From the NCBI RefSeq assembly GCF_040289685.1, contig NZ_PSLQ01000028.1:1-39933 (forward strand): 39,933 nt of DNA. Direction: 5' to 3'. Position numbers and translations under genes: made by a program. The notes under the pieces are model-generated. The model was given only the letters and a program-made list of their open reading frames with translations, did not search any database and was not told the origin of the DNA. Shown piece after piece: positions 24,072 to 31,746 of the stretch; position 1 is the first letter of the stretch; the number at the start of each line of letters is the position of its first letter. Source of the DNA: Pyrinomonas sp040289685 (GTDB lineage: Bacteria; Acidobacteriota; Blastocatellia; Pyrinomonadales; Pyrinomonadaceae).

Positions 24072-25487
24072 ATGGACTCGAAACTGCGCGTTCTGATCGT
24101 CGACGATGAAGAGGCGGCACGTTACGGGATGCGACGCGCGCTCACATCGCTTGGGGCTGACTTGATCGAAGCCAGAGATGCTGAAGAGGCGCGGCGCGAG
24201 TTGGGCAGCTCGCGCCCCGATGTCATCTTGCTCGATGTGAACTTGCCGGGGGCGAACGGCCTCGCTTTGCTGAACGAATGGCAGGTTGCGAGCGAAGGGC
24301 CGTTGGTCATCATCATCACGGCCTACGGATCCGAACGCATGGCCGTGGAGGCGATCAAATCGGGCGCCTACGACTACCTCGCTAAGCCTTTTGACGTGGA
24401 CGACCTTCGGCTCGTTGTGCGCAACGCGCTCGAGACCGTTCGCTTGCGACGCGAGAACGAAGCCCTACGCCGTTCGCTCGAACTCGAAGCGGCGACGGCG
24501 AGGCTGCTGGGCCAGTCGGCGGCGATGGAGAAGGTGCGTGCGATGATCGACAAAGTGGCGGAGACGGACGCGACCGTGCTTATTCGCGGCGAATCGGGCA
24601 CGGGCAAAGAGTTGGTCGCACGCGCCATTCACGAGCGGAGCCGCCGGCGTGGTCGGTTCGTCGCCGTCAACTGCGCCGCACTCCCGTCGGAATTGATCGA
24701 ATCCGAACTCTTCGGCCATGAGAAAGGGGCTTTCACCGGCGCGACCATGCGCCGACAGGGCAAATTCGAGCAGGCTTCAGGCGGCACGCTCTTTCTCGAT
24801 GAGATCGGCGACATGAGCGTCGCCGTGCAAGCGAAGTTGCTGCGCGCCATTGAAGAGCGGGCGATCGAAAGGCTGGGCGGTTCGGAACCGATTCCGGTCG
24901 ATGTGCGCATCGTCAGCGCCACGCACCGCGATCTCGAACGGGAGATTGAAGCTGGCAACTTTCGCGCCGATCTCTTCTTTCGGCTGCGCGTGGTGACGAT
25001 CGAAATCCCGCCGCTGCGCGAACGACGCGAGGATATCCCGCTGCTTGCAGCAGCCTTCGCCCAGAACGCGGCGCAAAGGTACGGCGTCACCTCCCGGCCA
25101 TTTTCGTCAGCCGCGCTGCGCTCGCTCGTCGAGCATGACTGGCGCGGCAACGTGCGCGAGTTGCGCAACGCCGTCGAACGCGCCGTGATCATGGCCGAGG
25201 GGCGAGAGATCACGGCGCGCGATCTGGCGCTTGAGCGACGCTCCGTGCGAGCGGAAGACGAAAACGATAGCCCATCGCTGCGCGTGCCCTTCACCATGAA
25301 CTTCCGTGCCGATCGGCGCGAGTTCGAACGCGCATACATCGCGCGCTGTCTGGAATCCACAGGAGGCAACGTTACGCGCGCCGCCCAATTGCTCGGCATG
25401 CACCGGCAATCGCTGCAACACAAGCTTCGTGAATTGGGACTCGCGCGCCGTTACGTCCCAACGGAAGAGACGGATGACGCTTGCTGA
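24072..25487 (+). CDS. NtrC-family sigma-54-dependent response regulator
   Basis: A 471-residue activator. Receiver: DDEE at 11-14, phosphorylated Asp55 (LLDVNLPG), Lys105 (YLAKPFD). AAA+ domain about 145-380: Walker A GESGTGKE (173-180), sigma-54 contact loop GAFTGA (219-224), Walker B TLFLDEIGDM (239-248), arginine motifs in FFRLRVVTIEIPPLRER. Fis-type helix-turn-helix at the end: GNVTRAAQLLGMHRQSLQHK. All parts needed to open sigma-54 promoters are intact. The ATG at 24072 was chosen as the receiver begins there and AGCAGGA precedes it. Its likely partner is the kinase at 19441-21468; PrsR of PEP-CTERM systems has this same layout. Confidence 0.95.
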   Translation: MDSKLRVLIVDDEEAARYGMRRALTSLGADLIEARDAEEARRELGSSRPDVILLDVNLPGANGLALLNEWQVASEGPLVIIITAYGSERMAVEAIKSGAYDYLAKPFDVDDLRLVVRNALETVRLRRENEALRRSLELEAATARLLGQSAAMEKVRAMIDKVAETDATVLIRGESGTGKELVARAIHERSRRRGRFVAVNCAALPSELIESELFGHEKGAFTGATMRRQGKFEQASGGTLFLDEIGDMSVAVQAKLLRAIEERAIERLGGSEPIPVDVRIVSATHRDLEREIEAGNFRADLFFRLRVVTIEIPPLRERREDIPLLAAAFAQNAAQRYGVTSRPFSSAALRSLVEHDWRGNVRELRNAVERAVIMAEGREITARDLALERRSVRAEDENDSPSLRVPFTMNFRADRREFERAYIARCLESTGGNVTRAAQLLGMHRQSLQHKLRELGLARRYVPTEETDDAC

Positions 25488-25620
25488 AAGCCCGCTGAAT
25501 CCGCCTGCGGCGCTGATCCGTCGCCGGCTCTCGCGAAGGAAATTCTCCACAATTTCGAACCGCCTTCGTGACCGATAAGTTCGATGCTAAGAGGCTCTTC
25601 GATCCAGTTGACATCAGAGG

Positions 25621-26271
25621 ATGCACGTGAAAGGGAGCATCGACGCCATCCTGCAACGCGAGCAAGCGGAGTACTTGGAGACGCTCCTGCCGCCAAGCGC
25701 GCCTCTCTTGCAGGAGATGGAAGATCTGGCTGCACAGCATCGAATCCCCATCGCCGATCGTGAGGTCGCGCTGTTCATCGAGATTGCAGCGCGTGCTGCC
25801 GGCGCGCGTCGCGCGCTCGAAATCGGCATGGCGATCGGCTACTCGACCGTCATCATGGCTCAGGCGATGGGCGAGGGAAGCAGCGTCGTCGCCATCGAGG
25901 CCAAGGACGAGATGATCGAACGCGCCACGCACTTCTTTCATCGTGCTGGGGTTGAAAGTCGCATACAGATTGCGCGCGGACGAGCGTTGGAAGTACTACC
26001 CGGCATGGAACCCGAAAGTTTCGATTTGGTCTTCATCGACGCCAACAAGCGCGAGTACGAAGCATATCTCGACCACACGCTAAGGCTGTTGCGCTCAGGT
26101 GGCGTCGTCATCGTGGACAATCTCCTTTGGCGGGGATTGATCGCGCAGGGCGCGCAAGATGAGGAGACGGAAGCTTTGCGGCGGTTCAATCAGCGCTTTG
26201 TAACCGATGGCCAAATGCGCGCGCTGGTGTTACCGCTTGGGGATGGTCTAGGATACGGGGTGAAGTTGTAA
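25621..26271 (+). CDS. SAM-dependent O-methyltransferase (Methyltransf_3, YrrM/TrmR-like)
   Basis: A 216-residue cytoplasmic enzyme of the catechol-O-methyltransferase-like group. The SAM site is ALEIGMAIGYSTVIMAQ; the metal- and catalysis-linked Asp lie in DLVFIDANKREYEAYL and VIVDNLLWRG. The family includes YrrM/TrmR, which methylates 5-hydroxyuridine in tRNA wobble positions, and small-molecule methyltransferases. Its neighbour Sua5/YrdC is also a tRNA-modification enzyme, which supports, but does not prove, a tRNA substrate. The start at 25621 follows AGAGG. An upstream intergenic gap of 133 nt separates it from the NtrC gene. Confidence 0.9.
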   Translation: MHVKGSIDAILQREQAEYLETLLPPSAPLLQEMEDLAAQHRIPIADREVALFIEIAARAAGARRALEIGMAIGYSTVIMAQAMGEGSSVVAIEAKDEMIERATHFFHRAGVESRIQIARGRALEVLPGMEPESFDLVFIDANKREYEAYLDHTLRLLRSGGVVIVDNLLWRGLIAQGAQDEETEALRRFNQRFVTDGQMRALVLPLGDGLGYGVKL

Positions 26272-26327
26272 GTTCGGCGGCTCACTGAAAGGGTGGACGG
26301 CGCGAGAGGACTAGCGCCGAAAAGCCG

Positions 26328-26999
26328 ATGGACCAAGCGATAAGGAGCATGAGCGATCATTTGACGAAGATCGTTAAAGATGGCGAAAAGGCGCGCGCGC
26401 TAGCTAGAGAAGCTGTCGCCGCAGGGGGCGTCATCGCGTTTCTCACCGATACTTTTTACGGTTTGGGCGCCGACCCATTCAATCCTGTCGCTTTACGGGC
26501 CATCTTTCGGCTCAAGGGTCGGGACGAAGGGAAGCCGATCTTGGTCATCGCCAGCGACATGGAAGCGGCCTCGCGTTTGATGGTCGAACGGACCCCCTTA
26601 TTCGATCTTTTCAGCGCGAGGTTCTGGCCCGGTCCGTTGACGCTCATAGTGCGCGCGCGGCAAGATGTGCCCGAAGAATTGACCGCCGGAACAGGCACGG
26701 TGGGCATCAGGGTCCCAGCAACTGAAGCCGTGCGCGCGCTGGCGCGCGCCTGCGGTGGTCTGTTGACGGCGACCAGCGCCAATCCGTCGGGCAGTGAGCC
26801 AGCGCGCACAGCGGAGATGGTCCGCAGCTATTTCCCTACCGGACTTGCGTTGATCGTCGATGGCGGCAGCGCGCAGCTCGATCTCCCTTCAACGGTGCTC
26901 GACGTAAGCCGACACGATGCGCCCTCGGTTATACGCGAAGGAGCCGTTTCGCGGGGCGAAATCGAAACGGCGTTGCGCTCTGAAGACGAAGCTTCATGA
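26328..26999 (+). CDS. tsaC: Threonylcarbamoyl-AMP synthase (Sua5/YrdC domain)
   Basis: A 223-residue enzyme making threonylcarbamoyl-AMP from threonine, bicarbonate and ATP for the universal t6A37 tRNA modification. The YrdC domain shows FLTDTFYGLGADPFN, the FRLKGRDEGKPILVIAS core with its KxR residues, FWPGPLTLIVRA, TVGIRVPA and SANPSG with the SxN motif, then DLPSTVLDV. It is the short form without the C-terminal Sua5 domain. An internal ATG eight codons in (MSDHLTK) is a plausible alternative start. It follows the methyltransferase by 56 nt, probably the same operon. Confidence 0.94.
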   Translation: MDQAIRSMSDHLTKIVKDGEKARALAREAVAAGGVIAFLTDTFYGLGADPFNPVALRAIFRLKGRDEGKPILVIASDMEAASRLMVERTPLFDLFSARFWPGPLTLIVRARQDVPEELTAGTGTVGIRVPATEAVRALARACGGLLTATSANPSGSEPARTAEMVRSYFPTGLALIVDGGSAQLDLPSTVLDVSRHDAPSVIREGAVSRGEIETALRSEDEAS

Positions 27000-27399
27000 G
27001 GCTCTGCGTAAAGCTCTTGCTCGATGCGCTGCAACTCGATACGACGATGTTGCGCGATCTTGCTCGCGTTCCTATGCCTCACGCAGTCTTCGTTGGCCAA
27101 CAGAGGCACGCTCCGTCGATTATCGGCACCGGACGAAGCTTCCCTCGAAAATTGCAACGGCTTTCTCTCTTCTGCTTTCGGGCATTTGCATAGATGTTGC
27201 CGTTGCGCTTCTCAGCGCGGAAAATCTGCGTATGGGCGGCGTTTAGTGGTGGTTGAGGAAGAGCCGCGAGACCTCGCGTGCCATGCGCGCCGCCGATTGT
27301 GCAAAGCGATGCGCGAACGGCGATGAATTTTCAATACTTTCGTTGAAGCTTCGGCGTGAATTCGTCAACAAAGAGCACGTAGGATCGTCGCAGAGAAAG
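27000..27399. other. Intergenic stretch, no supported gene
   Basis: A plus-strand frame from 27024 begins with something like a signal peptide (CCAILLAFLCLTQSSLA) but has no ribosome binding site and turns into Arg/Cys-rich sequence, so it may be a decayed or chance frame. On the minus strand a short frame ends FAQSAARMAREVSRLFLNHH. Neither can be called a gene. Confidence 0.4.
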
Positions 27400-27888
27400 A
27401 TGAAGATCCATCGCCTTCACTTCACGCAACGATTGCCCATCGGACTCGACGAGGCATGGCGCTTCTTCTCCGATCCGCGCAACTTACCGGTGATCACGCC
27501 TCCATGGTTGAACTTCCGCATCACCAGCGAAATCCCCGAAAAGATGTACGCCGGGTTGATCATCACCTATCGGGTCAGCCCTCTGCTCGGTTGGCCCGTC
27601 GGCTGGGTGACCGAGATCACGCACGTCGCGGAGCCCCGCCTCTTCGTCGATGAACAGCGCTTCGGCCCTTACAGGTTCTGGCACCATCAGCACATCTTCG
27701 ACGAAACGCCAGACGGGGTCGAGATGCAAGACATCGTTCATTACGCCCTTCCGTTCGGCCCCTTGGGACAATTGGCCAACTCGCTAGTCGTGCGCCAGAA
27801 GTTGCACGACATATTTAACTTCCGTCGTTTAACGCTGGAACGCCTCTTTGTCGGAAAGGAAGTCGCAAGCCTTTATCGAGAGGGCTGA
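27400..27888 (+). CDS. SRPBCC (START-like) family protein
   Basis: A 162-residue helix-grip protein of the Bet v1/COQ10-like group, known for binding hydrophobic ligands. The opening KIHRLHFTQRLPIGLDEAWR, FFSDPRNLPVITPPWLNF, the WVTEITHVAEPRLFVDEQRF strand pair, and MQDIVHYALPFGPLG are typical; DUF/YndB-like members with FFSDP and ITPPW are common next to photolyase or NAD-epimerase genes. The function in this organism is unknown. The start ATG at 27400 begins the domain; an in-frame upstream start would add 49 residues of no character. No strong ribosome binding site is visible. Confidence 0.85.
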   Translation: MKIHRLHFTQRLPIGLDEAWRFFSDPRNLPVITPPWLNFRITSEIPEKMYAGLIITYRVSPLLGWPVGWVTEITHVAEPRLFVDEQRFGPYRFWHHQHIFDETPDGVEMQDIVHYALPFGPLGQLANSLVVRQKLHDIFNFRRLTLERLFVGKEVASLYREG

Positions 27889-28006
27889 AAGCGATTCGAT
27901 AGGAAAAGACAAGAATTCGGCCATTCCTCGGTTCCCCCTTAACAACGGATTCACAGGCAAGGCGCAACTCCCGTGCCCATAAGGTATTTCACCGTGACGG
28001 CGCGCT

Positions 28007-28114
28007 GCCGCTTCGAGCGGGGGTTACGGTTATTCAGCCCACACGGCGTGATACGTCGCGCGGTAGTCGGCGTTGCGCGTCGCTTCAAGCGGCGATACGG
28101 CTATTCAAACCACA
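28007..28114. repeat. Imperfect direct-repeat pair C with 72-nt step
   Basis: Unit one (28007-28043) and unit two (28079-28114) match in two blocks: GCCGCTTCGAGCGG / GTCGCTTCAAGCGG (12 of 14) and TACGGTTATTCAGCCCACA / TACGGCTATTCAAACCACA (16 of 19), with one indel between. The gap is 35 nt. The step is 72 (first block) and 71 (second), the same as in pairs A and B, though the sequence is different. Confidence 0.6.
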
Positions 28115-28160
28115 GCAAGCGGTTCGCTGGATAAGCCACTTTTGTTTTGCTGATGCAATT

Positions 28161-28189
28161 TTGTCTCGTAGAAGACAAAGTGGTATCAT
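28161..28189 (+). promoter_or_regulatory. Promoter of the SWIM gene with palindrome over -35
   Basis: TTGTCT (28161-28166), 17 nt, TATCAT (28184-28189). A perfect 7-bp inverted repeat TTTGTCT / AGACAAA (28160-28166 and 28073+100, i.e. 28173-28179) overlaps the -35, a likely repressor site. The start codon follows about 30 nt further on. Confidence 0.45.
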
Positions 28190-28218
28190 AACTCTCATGA
28201 AAGGGAGCTGGCGATGGG

Positions 28219-28587
28219 ATGAGCGAAGATCTGACGAAGCGAGAAGATAGAAAGATCAACCTTTCGGCGCGCAAAGGGGAGAAAAAGCGAATCGAGGATC
28301 TGTTGCCGACAGAGCGGCGGGTCGTGCGCGCTGAGCGCGTTTCCGTCTGCGAGGCTGAGCCATATGGCTGGATCGCCCGTTCGGAGTCTGATCCGAATCT
28401 GATCTACCATCTATTTTGTGATCCGCAGACTCGCCGTCTGGTCTGCACCTGCGCCGATTTCGCCTTTCGTGGCGATGCCGTGCCGGGCTTCGAGTGCAAA
28501 CACATCGTGGCGACGTTGAAGTTCATCGCGCGTCGTTATTTAGCGCGCGAGTATGATCCGCAGCGGCAGTTGAAACGCGCCGCTTGA
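28219..28587 (+). CDS. SWIM zinc-finger protein
   Basis: A 122-residue protein with the SWIM pattern CxC...CxH: CTCADFAFRGDAVPGFECKH with Cys76, Cys78, Cys93 and His95, which binds one zinc and is used for DNA or protein contacts. The N-terminal 30 residues are highly charged (Lys/Arg/Glu). The rest, WIARSESDPNLIYHLFCD and VRAERVSVCEAEPYGW, resembles a small DNA-binding module. It has no enzyme domain, so it is probably a regulator or DNA-associated factor. GGGAG lies 11 bases before the ATG; a preceding ATG at 28214 is closed at once by TGA. Confidence 0.8.
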   Translation: MSEDLTKREDRKINLSARKGEKKRIEDLLPTERRVVRAERVSVCEAEPYGWIARSESDPNLIYHLFCDPQTRRLVCTCADFAFRGDAVPGFECKHIVATLKFIARRYLAREYDPQRQLKRAA

Positions 28588-28773
28588 AAGTCTGGGGAAG
28601 CTCGAACGGCTTTTCATGCGCTGAGCGCTCGTCCGTCGGGATTGTAGGATGCGGTTTGAGGTTCGAATTGAGACGGAAACATTAGCCTTCGTTCGTCGGA
28701 GTTGAAAAACAGAGCCTTGAAGGACGAGATTCGATTTTCTCATCGGTTTTCAGCGCCCTTTATTTTCCGTCCT

Positions 28774-29790
28774 ATGCGTTACATCAGCAATCCGCCCAAT
28801 CCTTGGGCGAGCGAAGAGGTCGAATGGATCGGCGAGCCGCCCGAAGCGCGGCTGGAGATCTACGAAGAGACCGAAACGCGGTGCATCATCACAAGCAACA
28901 ACAGTCCAGACATCGGTTTCGACTATTCGGTGAACTGCTATCGCGGCTGCACGCACGCTTGCAGCTACTGTTTTTCGCGTCCGACGCACGAGTATTTGGG
29001 ATTCGGTGCGGGGACCGATTTTGAAACCAAGATCGTCGTCAAGGTGCGGGCGGCTGAACTGTTGCGCGCCGAACTGGACCGCCCATCATGGCGCGGCGAC
29101 CTGCTGGTCTTCTCATTCACCTCCGATCCTTATTTGCCGCTGGAGGCGCACTATCGCTTAACGCGCCGTTGCTTGGAGGTCTGTTTGGATTATCGCCAAC
29201 CGGTAAGCATCGTGACGAAATCGGCGCTGGTCCGACGAGACAAAGATCTGTTGCGAAGATTGGTCGAAGAGGCTGATTGCGCCGTCCATTTCTCGATCCC
29301 TTTCCGCGACCCCGAAATCTCGCGCGCGTTGGAACCTTTTACGGCGCTGCCTGATGCGCGCTTTCGCGCCATGCGTGAGCTTGCGGAAGTCGGCATCCCT
29401 GTCGGCATCGGGATCGCGCCGGTCATCCCCGGATTGAATGACGCAGACATTCCAGAACTCCTCAAACGAGCGCATGAAGCGGGCGCGCGCACGGCTTGGA
29501 TGACCATGCTGCGTTTGCCAGGAAGCGTCGCGCCCTACTTCGAAGAACAGGTGCGAGCGAAATTGCCGACTCGCGCCGCGCGTATCTTGAACCACATCCG
29601 CGAAGAGCGCGGCGGCAAGCTCTATGCGAGCGAATTCGGCGCGCGCATGAAAGGGACAAGCGAGCAGTGGCGCATGGCTGAACGTCTTTTTGACGTTTAC
29701 TGTCGTCGGCTCGGATTCAACAGCACGCGCAACGCGCGAAGACGAACTTTCCGGCGTCCAAGCGAGCAGGGCGCGCTTTTCGAGCGATGA
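28774..29790 (+). CDS. PA0069/Rv2578c-family radical SAM protein
   Basis: A 338-residue radical SAM enzyme. The [4Fe-4S] motif CTHACSYC (Cys59, Cys63, Cys66) lies in NCYRGCTHACSYCFSRP, followed by THEYLGFGAGTDFETKI, the signature of this spore-photolyase-related group of unknown function. Later family phrases are VFSFTSDPYLPLEAHYRLT, SIVTKSALVRRD, and VGIGIAPVIPGLND. It may act in DNA repair or nucleic-acid modification; no experiment settles this. The ATG at 28774 was preferred to an upstream TTG at 28702 because homologues begin with a GNPPNRF-like segment that corresponds to ISNPPNPW. Just downstream, the exported methyltransferase gene converges. Confidence 0.9.
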   Translation: MRYISNPPNPWASEEVEWIGEPPEARLEIYEETETRCIITSNNSPDIGFDYSVNCYRGCTHACSYCFSRPTHEYLGFGAGTDFETKIVVKVRAAELLRAELDRPSWRGDLLVFSFTSDPYLPLEAHYRLTRRCLEVCLDYRQPVSIVTKSALVRRDKDLLRRLVEEADCAVHFSIPFRDPEISRALEPFTALPDARFRAMRELAEVGIPVGIGIAPVIPGLNDADIPELLKRAHEAGARTAWMTMLRLPGSVAPYFEEQVRAKLPTRAARILNHIREERGGKLYASEFGARMKGTSEQWRMAERLFDVYCRRLGFNSTRNARRRTFRRPSEQGALFER

Positions 29791-29807
29791 TGGCAGAGCT
29801 TGCGAGA

Positions 29808-30512
29808 TCAGCGTCCCGTCGCCCGGAAGATGAGAAAATAGTCCATGCCATCAGGTTTGACGAAGTCGTAATCGGCGACCAGTTCGAATCCAGCGCGCCC
29901 GACTTCCTCGACCACCGTCTCGCGTGCGACGCCATGATCGTCGCCCGTCCCGTTACGGTCAATGATGCCGACCAGTGCTCCTTTGCGCAAAGCGCGGCGT
30001 AGATTCTTCATCAGGCGCACAGGCTGCGCGATCTCGTGATATGTCTTCAAGATGAGCACGGCATCGATGCTCGCTAGCGGAAGAAGCGGATCGTCCTCTT
30101 TGCCTAGCACGGTGCGAATGTTAGTCAAGCGTTCTCGCTGTGCGCGCTCTTCGATGTACCTCAGATAATCGCGGTTGATCTCAACGGCATAAACCGTGCC
30201 CATCGGTCCAACGCGCCGCGCGGCCCTGACCGTAAACCATCCAGAGCCGGCGCCGATATCTGCGACGTTCGCTCCAGCTTTGACGCCGAGGATGTCCATG
30301 ACGCGCTCGATCTGCAATTTCCGATCGCGTTCCGGATCCTCGAAGATCGAAAGATCCCCTTTGTATGGTTCGCTCGTCGGGCGCGTGACCCTATCCGCAG
30401 AGGTAGCCTGCGGTGCGGGTTTGGCCGTCGGCAGAACGGCGCATCCGCCAAGCGTGAACGCCAAGGCGAGCAGCGCGACTTGAAGAGTTTGGCGTAAAGT
30501 GCGTGACATCAT
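29808..30512 (-). CDS. Methyltransferase-fold lipoprotein
   Basis: A 234-residue protein with a lipoprotein signal (LALAFTLGGC, lipid-bearing Cys24), then a class I SAM-methyltransferase fold: NVADIGAGSGWFTVRAA (motif I), VYAVEINRDYL (motif II), IDAVLILKTYHEIAQP (motif IV) and GALVGIIDRNG. The fold is complete, yet SAM is a cytoplasmic cofactor, so either the signal is not used or the protein binds another ligand outside. The group of predicted methyltransferases with signal peptides is common in bacteria and not understood. The ATG at 30512 was chosen because it begins the signal; an upstream extension of 61 residues has no character. Confidence 0.85.
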   Translation of the reverse strand: MMSRTLRQTLQVALLALAFTLGGCAVLPTAKPAPQATSADRVTRPTSEPYKGDLSIFEDPERDRKLQIERVMDILGVKAGANVADIGAGSGWFTVRAARRVGPMGTVYAVEINRDYLRYIEERAQRERLTNIRTVLGKEDDPLLPLASIDAVLILKTYHEIAQPVRLMKNLRRALRKGALVGIIDRNGTGDDHGVARETVVEEVGRAGFELVADYDFVKPDGMDYFLIFRATGR

Positions 30513-30731
30513 TTGCGACCGCCAGCGCGATCGAAGGTTGAGATGAGGCGGCGTGCTGCGAGGTTGCCGCTTCTTCGCCTCGGGCGAAACGGCTGAGACC
30601 TTTGAGGGAAAAAGACGAACACCATAGGAACCCATCGCGCGCCGAATCGCCGCCGCAAAGGGATCGAATGTTTTCAGATGGACCGATTCGACCAAGGCGG
30701 TTTATGACGAAGGGCGGTAGCTCGAAGCGCT

Positions 30732-31151
30732 TCAATTCGTCGAACATATGTCTGCGATTATGGCTCCGCCCACTCCGAACAGGATTGAGTAGATGAGTGC
30801 GCGTTTGACTCTCGGCGAAAGCTTGGGCGTTTTGATCTGCTGCACTTGTGAATAAGCGACGCGCTTGATCGTGCCGCTTCGAGGGTCGGCGATGACGAAA
30901 TAATCGTCGGCGATCTTGGCGATGTAGCCTTTCAGCTTGCTGCTGTCTTTCAAGACGACTTCCATCCGCTTGTCGGATCTGACGCCGATTTCGGCGATTT
31001 TGGCTTTGACATACGGCGCGGCTGCGTTCGTCTGTTGCCTGAAAGATGGCGTTGAAAAGTACGCGACGAACGTCAATGTGAGCGATAGGGAATTAAGCCT
31101 TTGACTGCGAGCATATCGCTGCCTCTCTTCGATTGGCTGAGCGAGCAACAA
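30732..31151 (-). CDS. Exported protein of unknown function, acidobacterial type
   Basis: A 139-residue frame. The body reads VKAKIAEIGVRSDKRMEVVLK, SKLKGYIAKIADDYFVIAD and GTIKRVAYSQVQQIK, an SH3/LSM-like beta pattern often seen in small acidobacterial exported proteins, followed by a C-terminal hydrophobic helix (ALIYSILFGVGGAIIADI). The N-terminus has a hydrophobic but imperfect signal-like stretch (LNSLSLTLTFVAYFSTPSF). The start is uncertain: TTG at 31151 opens the frame, with no good binding site; a later TTG is possible, and a frameshift near the beginning cannot be excluded. It lies 219 nt from the methyltransferase gene on the same strand. Confidence 0.6.
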   Translation of the reverse strand: MLLAQPIEERQRYARSQRLNSLSLTLTFVAYFSTPSFRQQTNAAAPYVKAKIAEIGVRSDKRMEVVLKDSSKLKGYIAKIADDYFVIADPRSGTIKRVAYSQVQQIKTPKLSPRVKRALIYSILFGVGGAIIADICSTN

Positions 31152-31746
31152 CTTGTGCCCAGCAGGTCACCCCTTCTGGCGATCTATCGCCGACAGATGT
31201 GCGTTCATTACACTTTAGCGAGCAAGTGCAGTGCCGCGCCCGACTCGGTTTGAAAAAAGCGCGTGCCAGACGCACCGATAACCTCGAAGCTTCAAGCAAG
31301 ATTCAGGAGATCGGCCTTTTGCAGACAGAAGCTACATCTCTAACTTAGGGGCGACGTAGACCTTCATCGGTTGACGCAGCATCTTGGCAGCACACGTGCG
31401 AGGGAAGCGAGAAGGCTTCATGAAAGGCATGCAGAAGTCGAATCTGCTGGTGACCGCAAGGGGAGAAAGTGCAGAGGAAACGGAGCGAACCGCTCACAAG
31501 GTTTCTGCGATTCCCATGGTTCGATCCATCTTCGAGACAGAAGTTAACCGGGGAGCTTCGACGGGCGGCCCTGTTTCCCTTCACGTTCGCGCTCTAAAGG
31601 CCGCTTCCCCCGAAAGCGGCTGGGACCGCAAAGCGGCCTGCTCCGCCCTCATCGCAGAGGCGCGGAGAATCGCAAGGCCGTTTGGGAGCTAAAGAACGCT
31701 CGAGCGAGAAGACCGCTTTTCGAGGCGAAGCCCTTTGGTCTTCAGT
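31152..31746. other. Intergenic region of 595 nt with paired hairpins
   Basis: I see no supported gene. A plus frame from 31420 (MKGMQKSNLLVTARGESAEE) has a weak GAGAAGG before it but no family character and runs through the hairpins, so it is probably noncoding. The main structure is the hairpin set at 31598-31639. Confidence 0.5.
31598..31639 (-). terminator. Candidate terminator with alternative pairing, after the binding-protein gene
   Basis: The segment 31598-31606 (AGGCCGCTT on the plus strand) can pair with AAGCGGC at 31614-31620 (7 bp) or with AAGCGGCCT at 31631-31639 (9 bp); the two folds exclude each other. On the minus strand the smaller hairpin is followed by CTTTAG, a short T-tract, about 110 nt past the stop of the binding-protein gene. 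The alternative folds may allow termination control. Confidence 0.4.

Larger units (their letters stand above)
27889..28218. other. Intergenic region with repeat pair C and SWIM promoter
   Basis: No gene is seen. It contains the imperfect repeat pair at 28007-28114 and the promoter of the SWIM gene, both listed separately. Confidence 0.6.

Noticed and set aside
27024..27326. Plus-strand frame with a signal-peptide-like beginning after tsaC
   Set aside because: No ribosome binding site, and the rest is Arg/Cys-rich without domain character. It overlaps other equally weak frames. It may be a decayed gene, but I cannot support it.
31384..31692. Plus-strand frame of about 100 codons before the binding-protein gene's end
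   Set aside because: Weak ribosome binding site, no recognisable sequence, and it runs through strong hairpins that fit a noncoding 3' region better.
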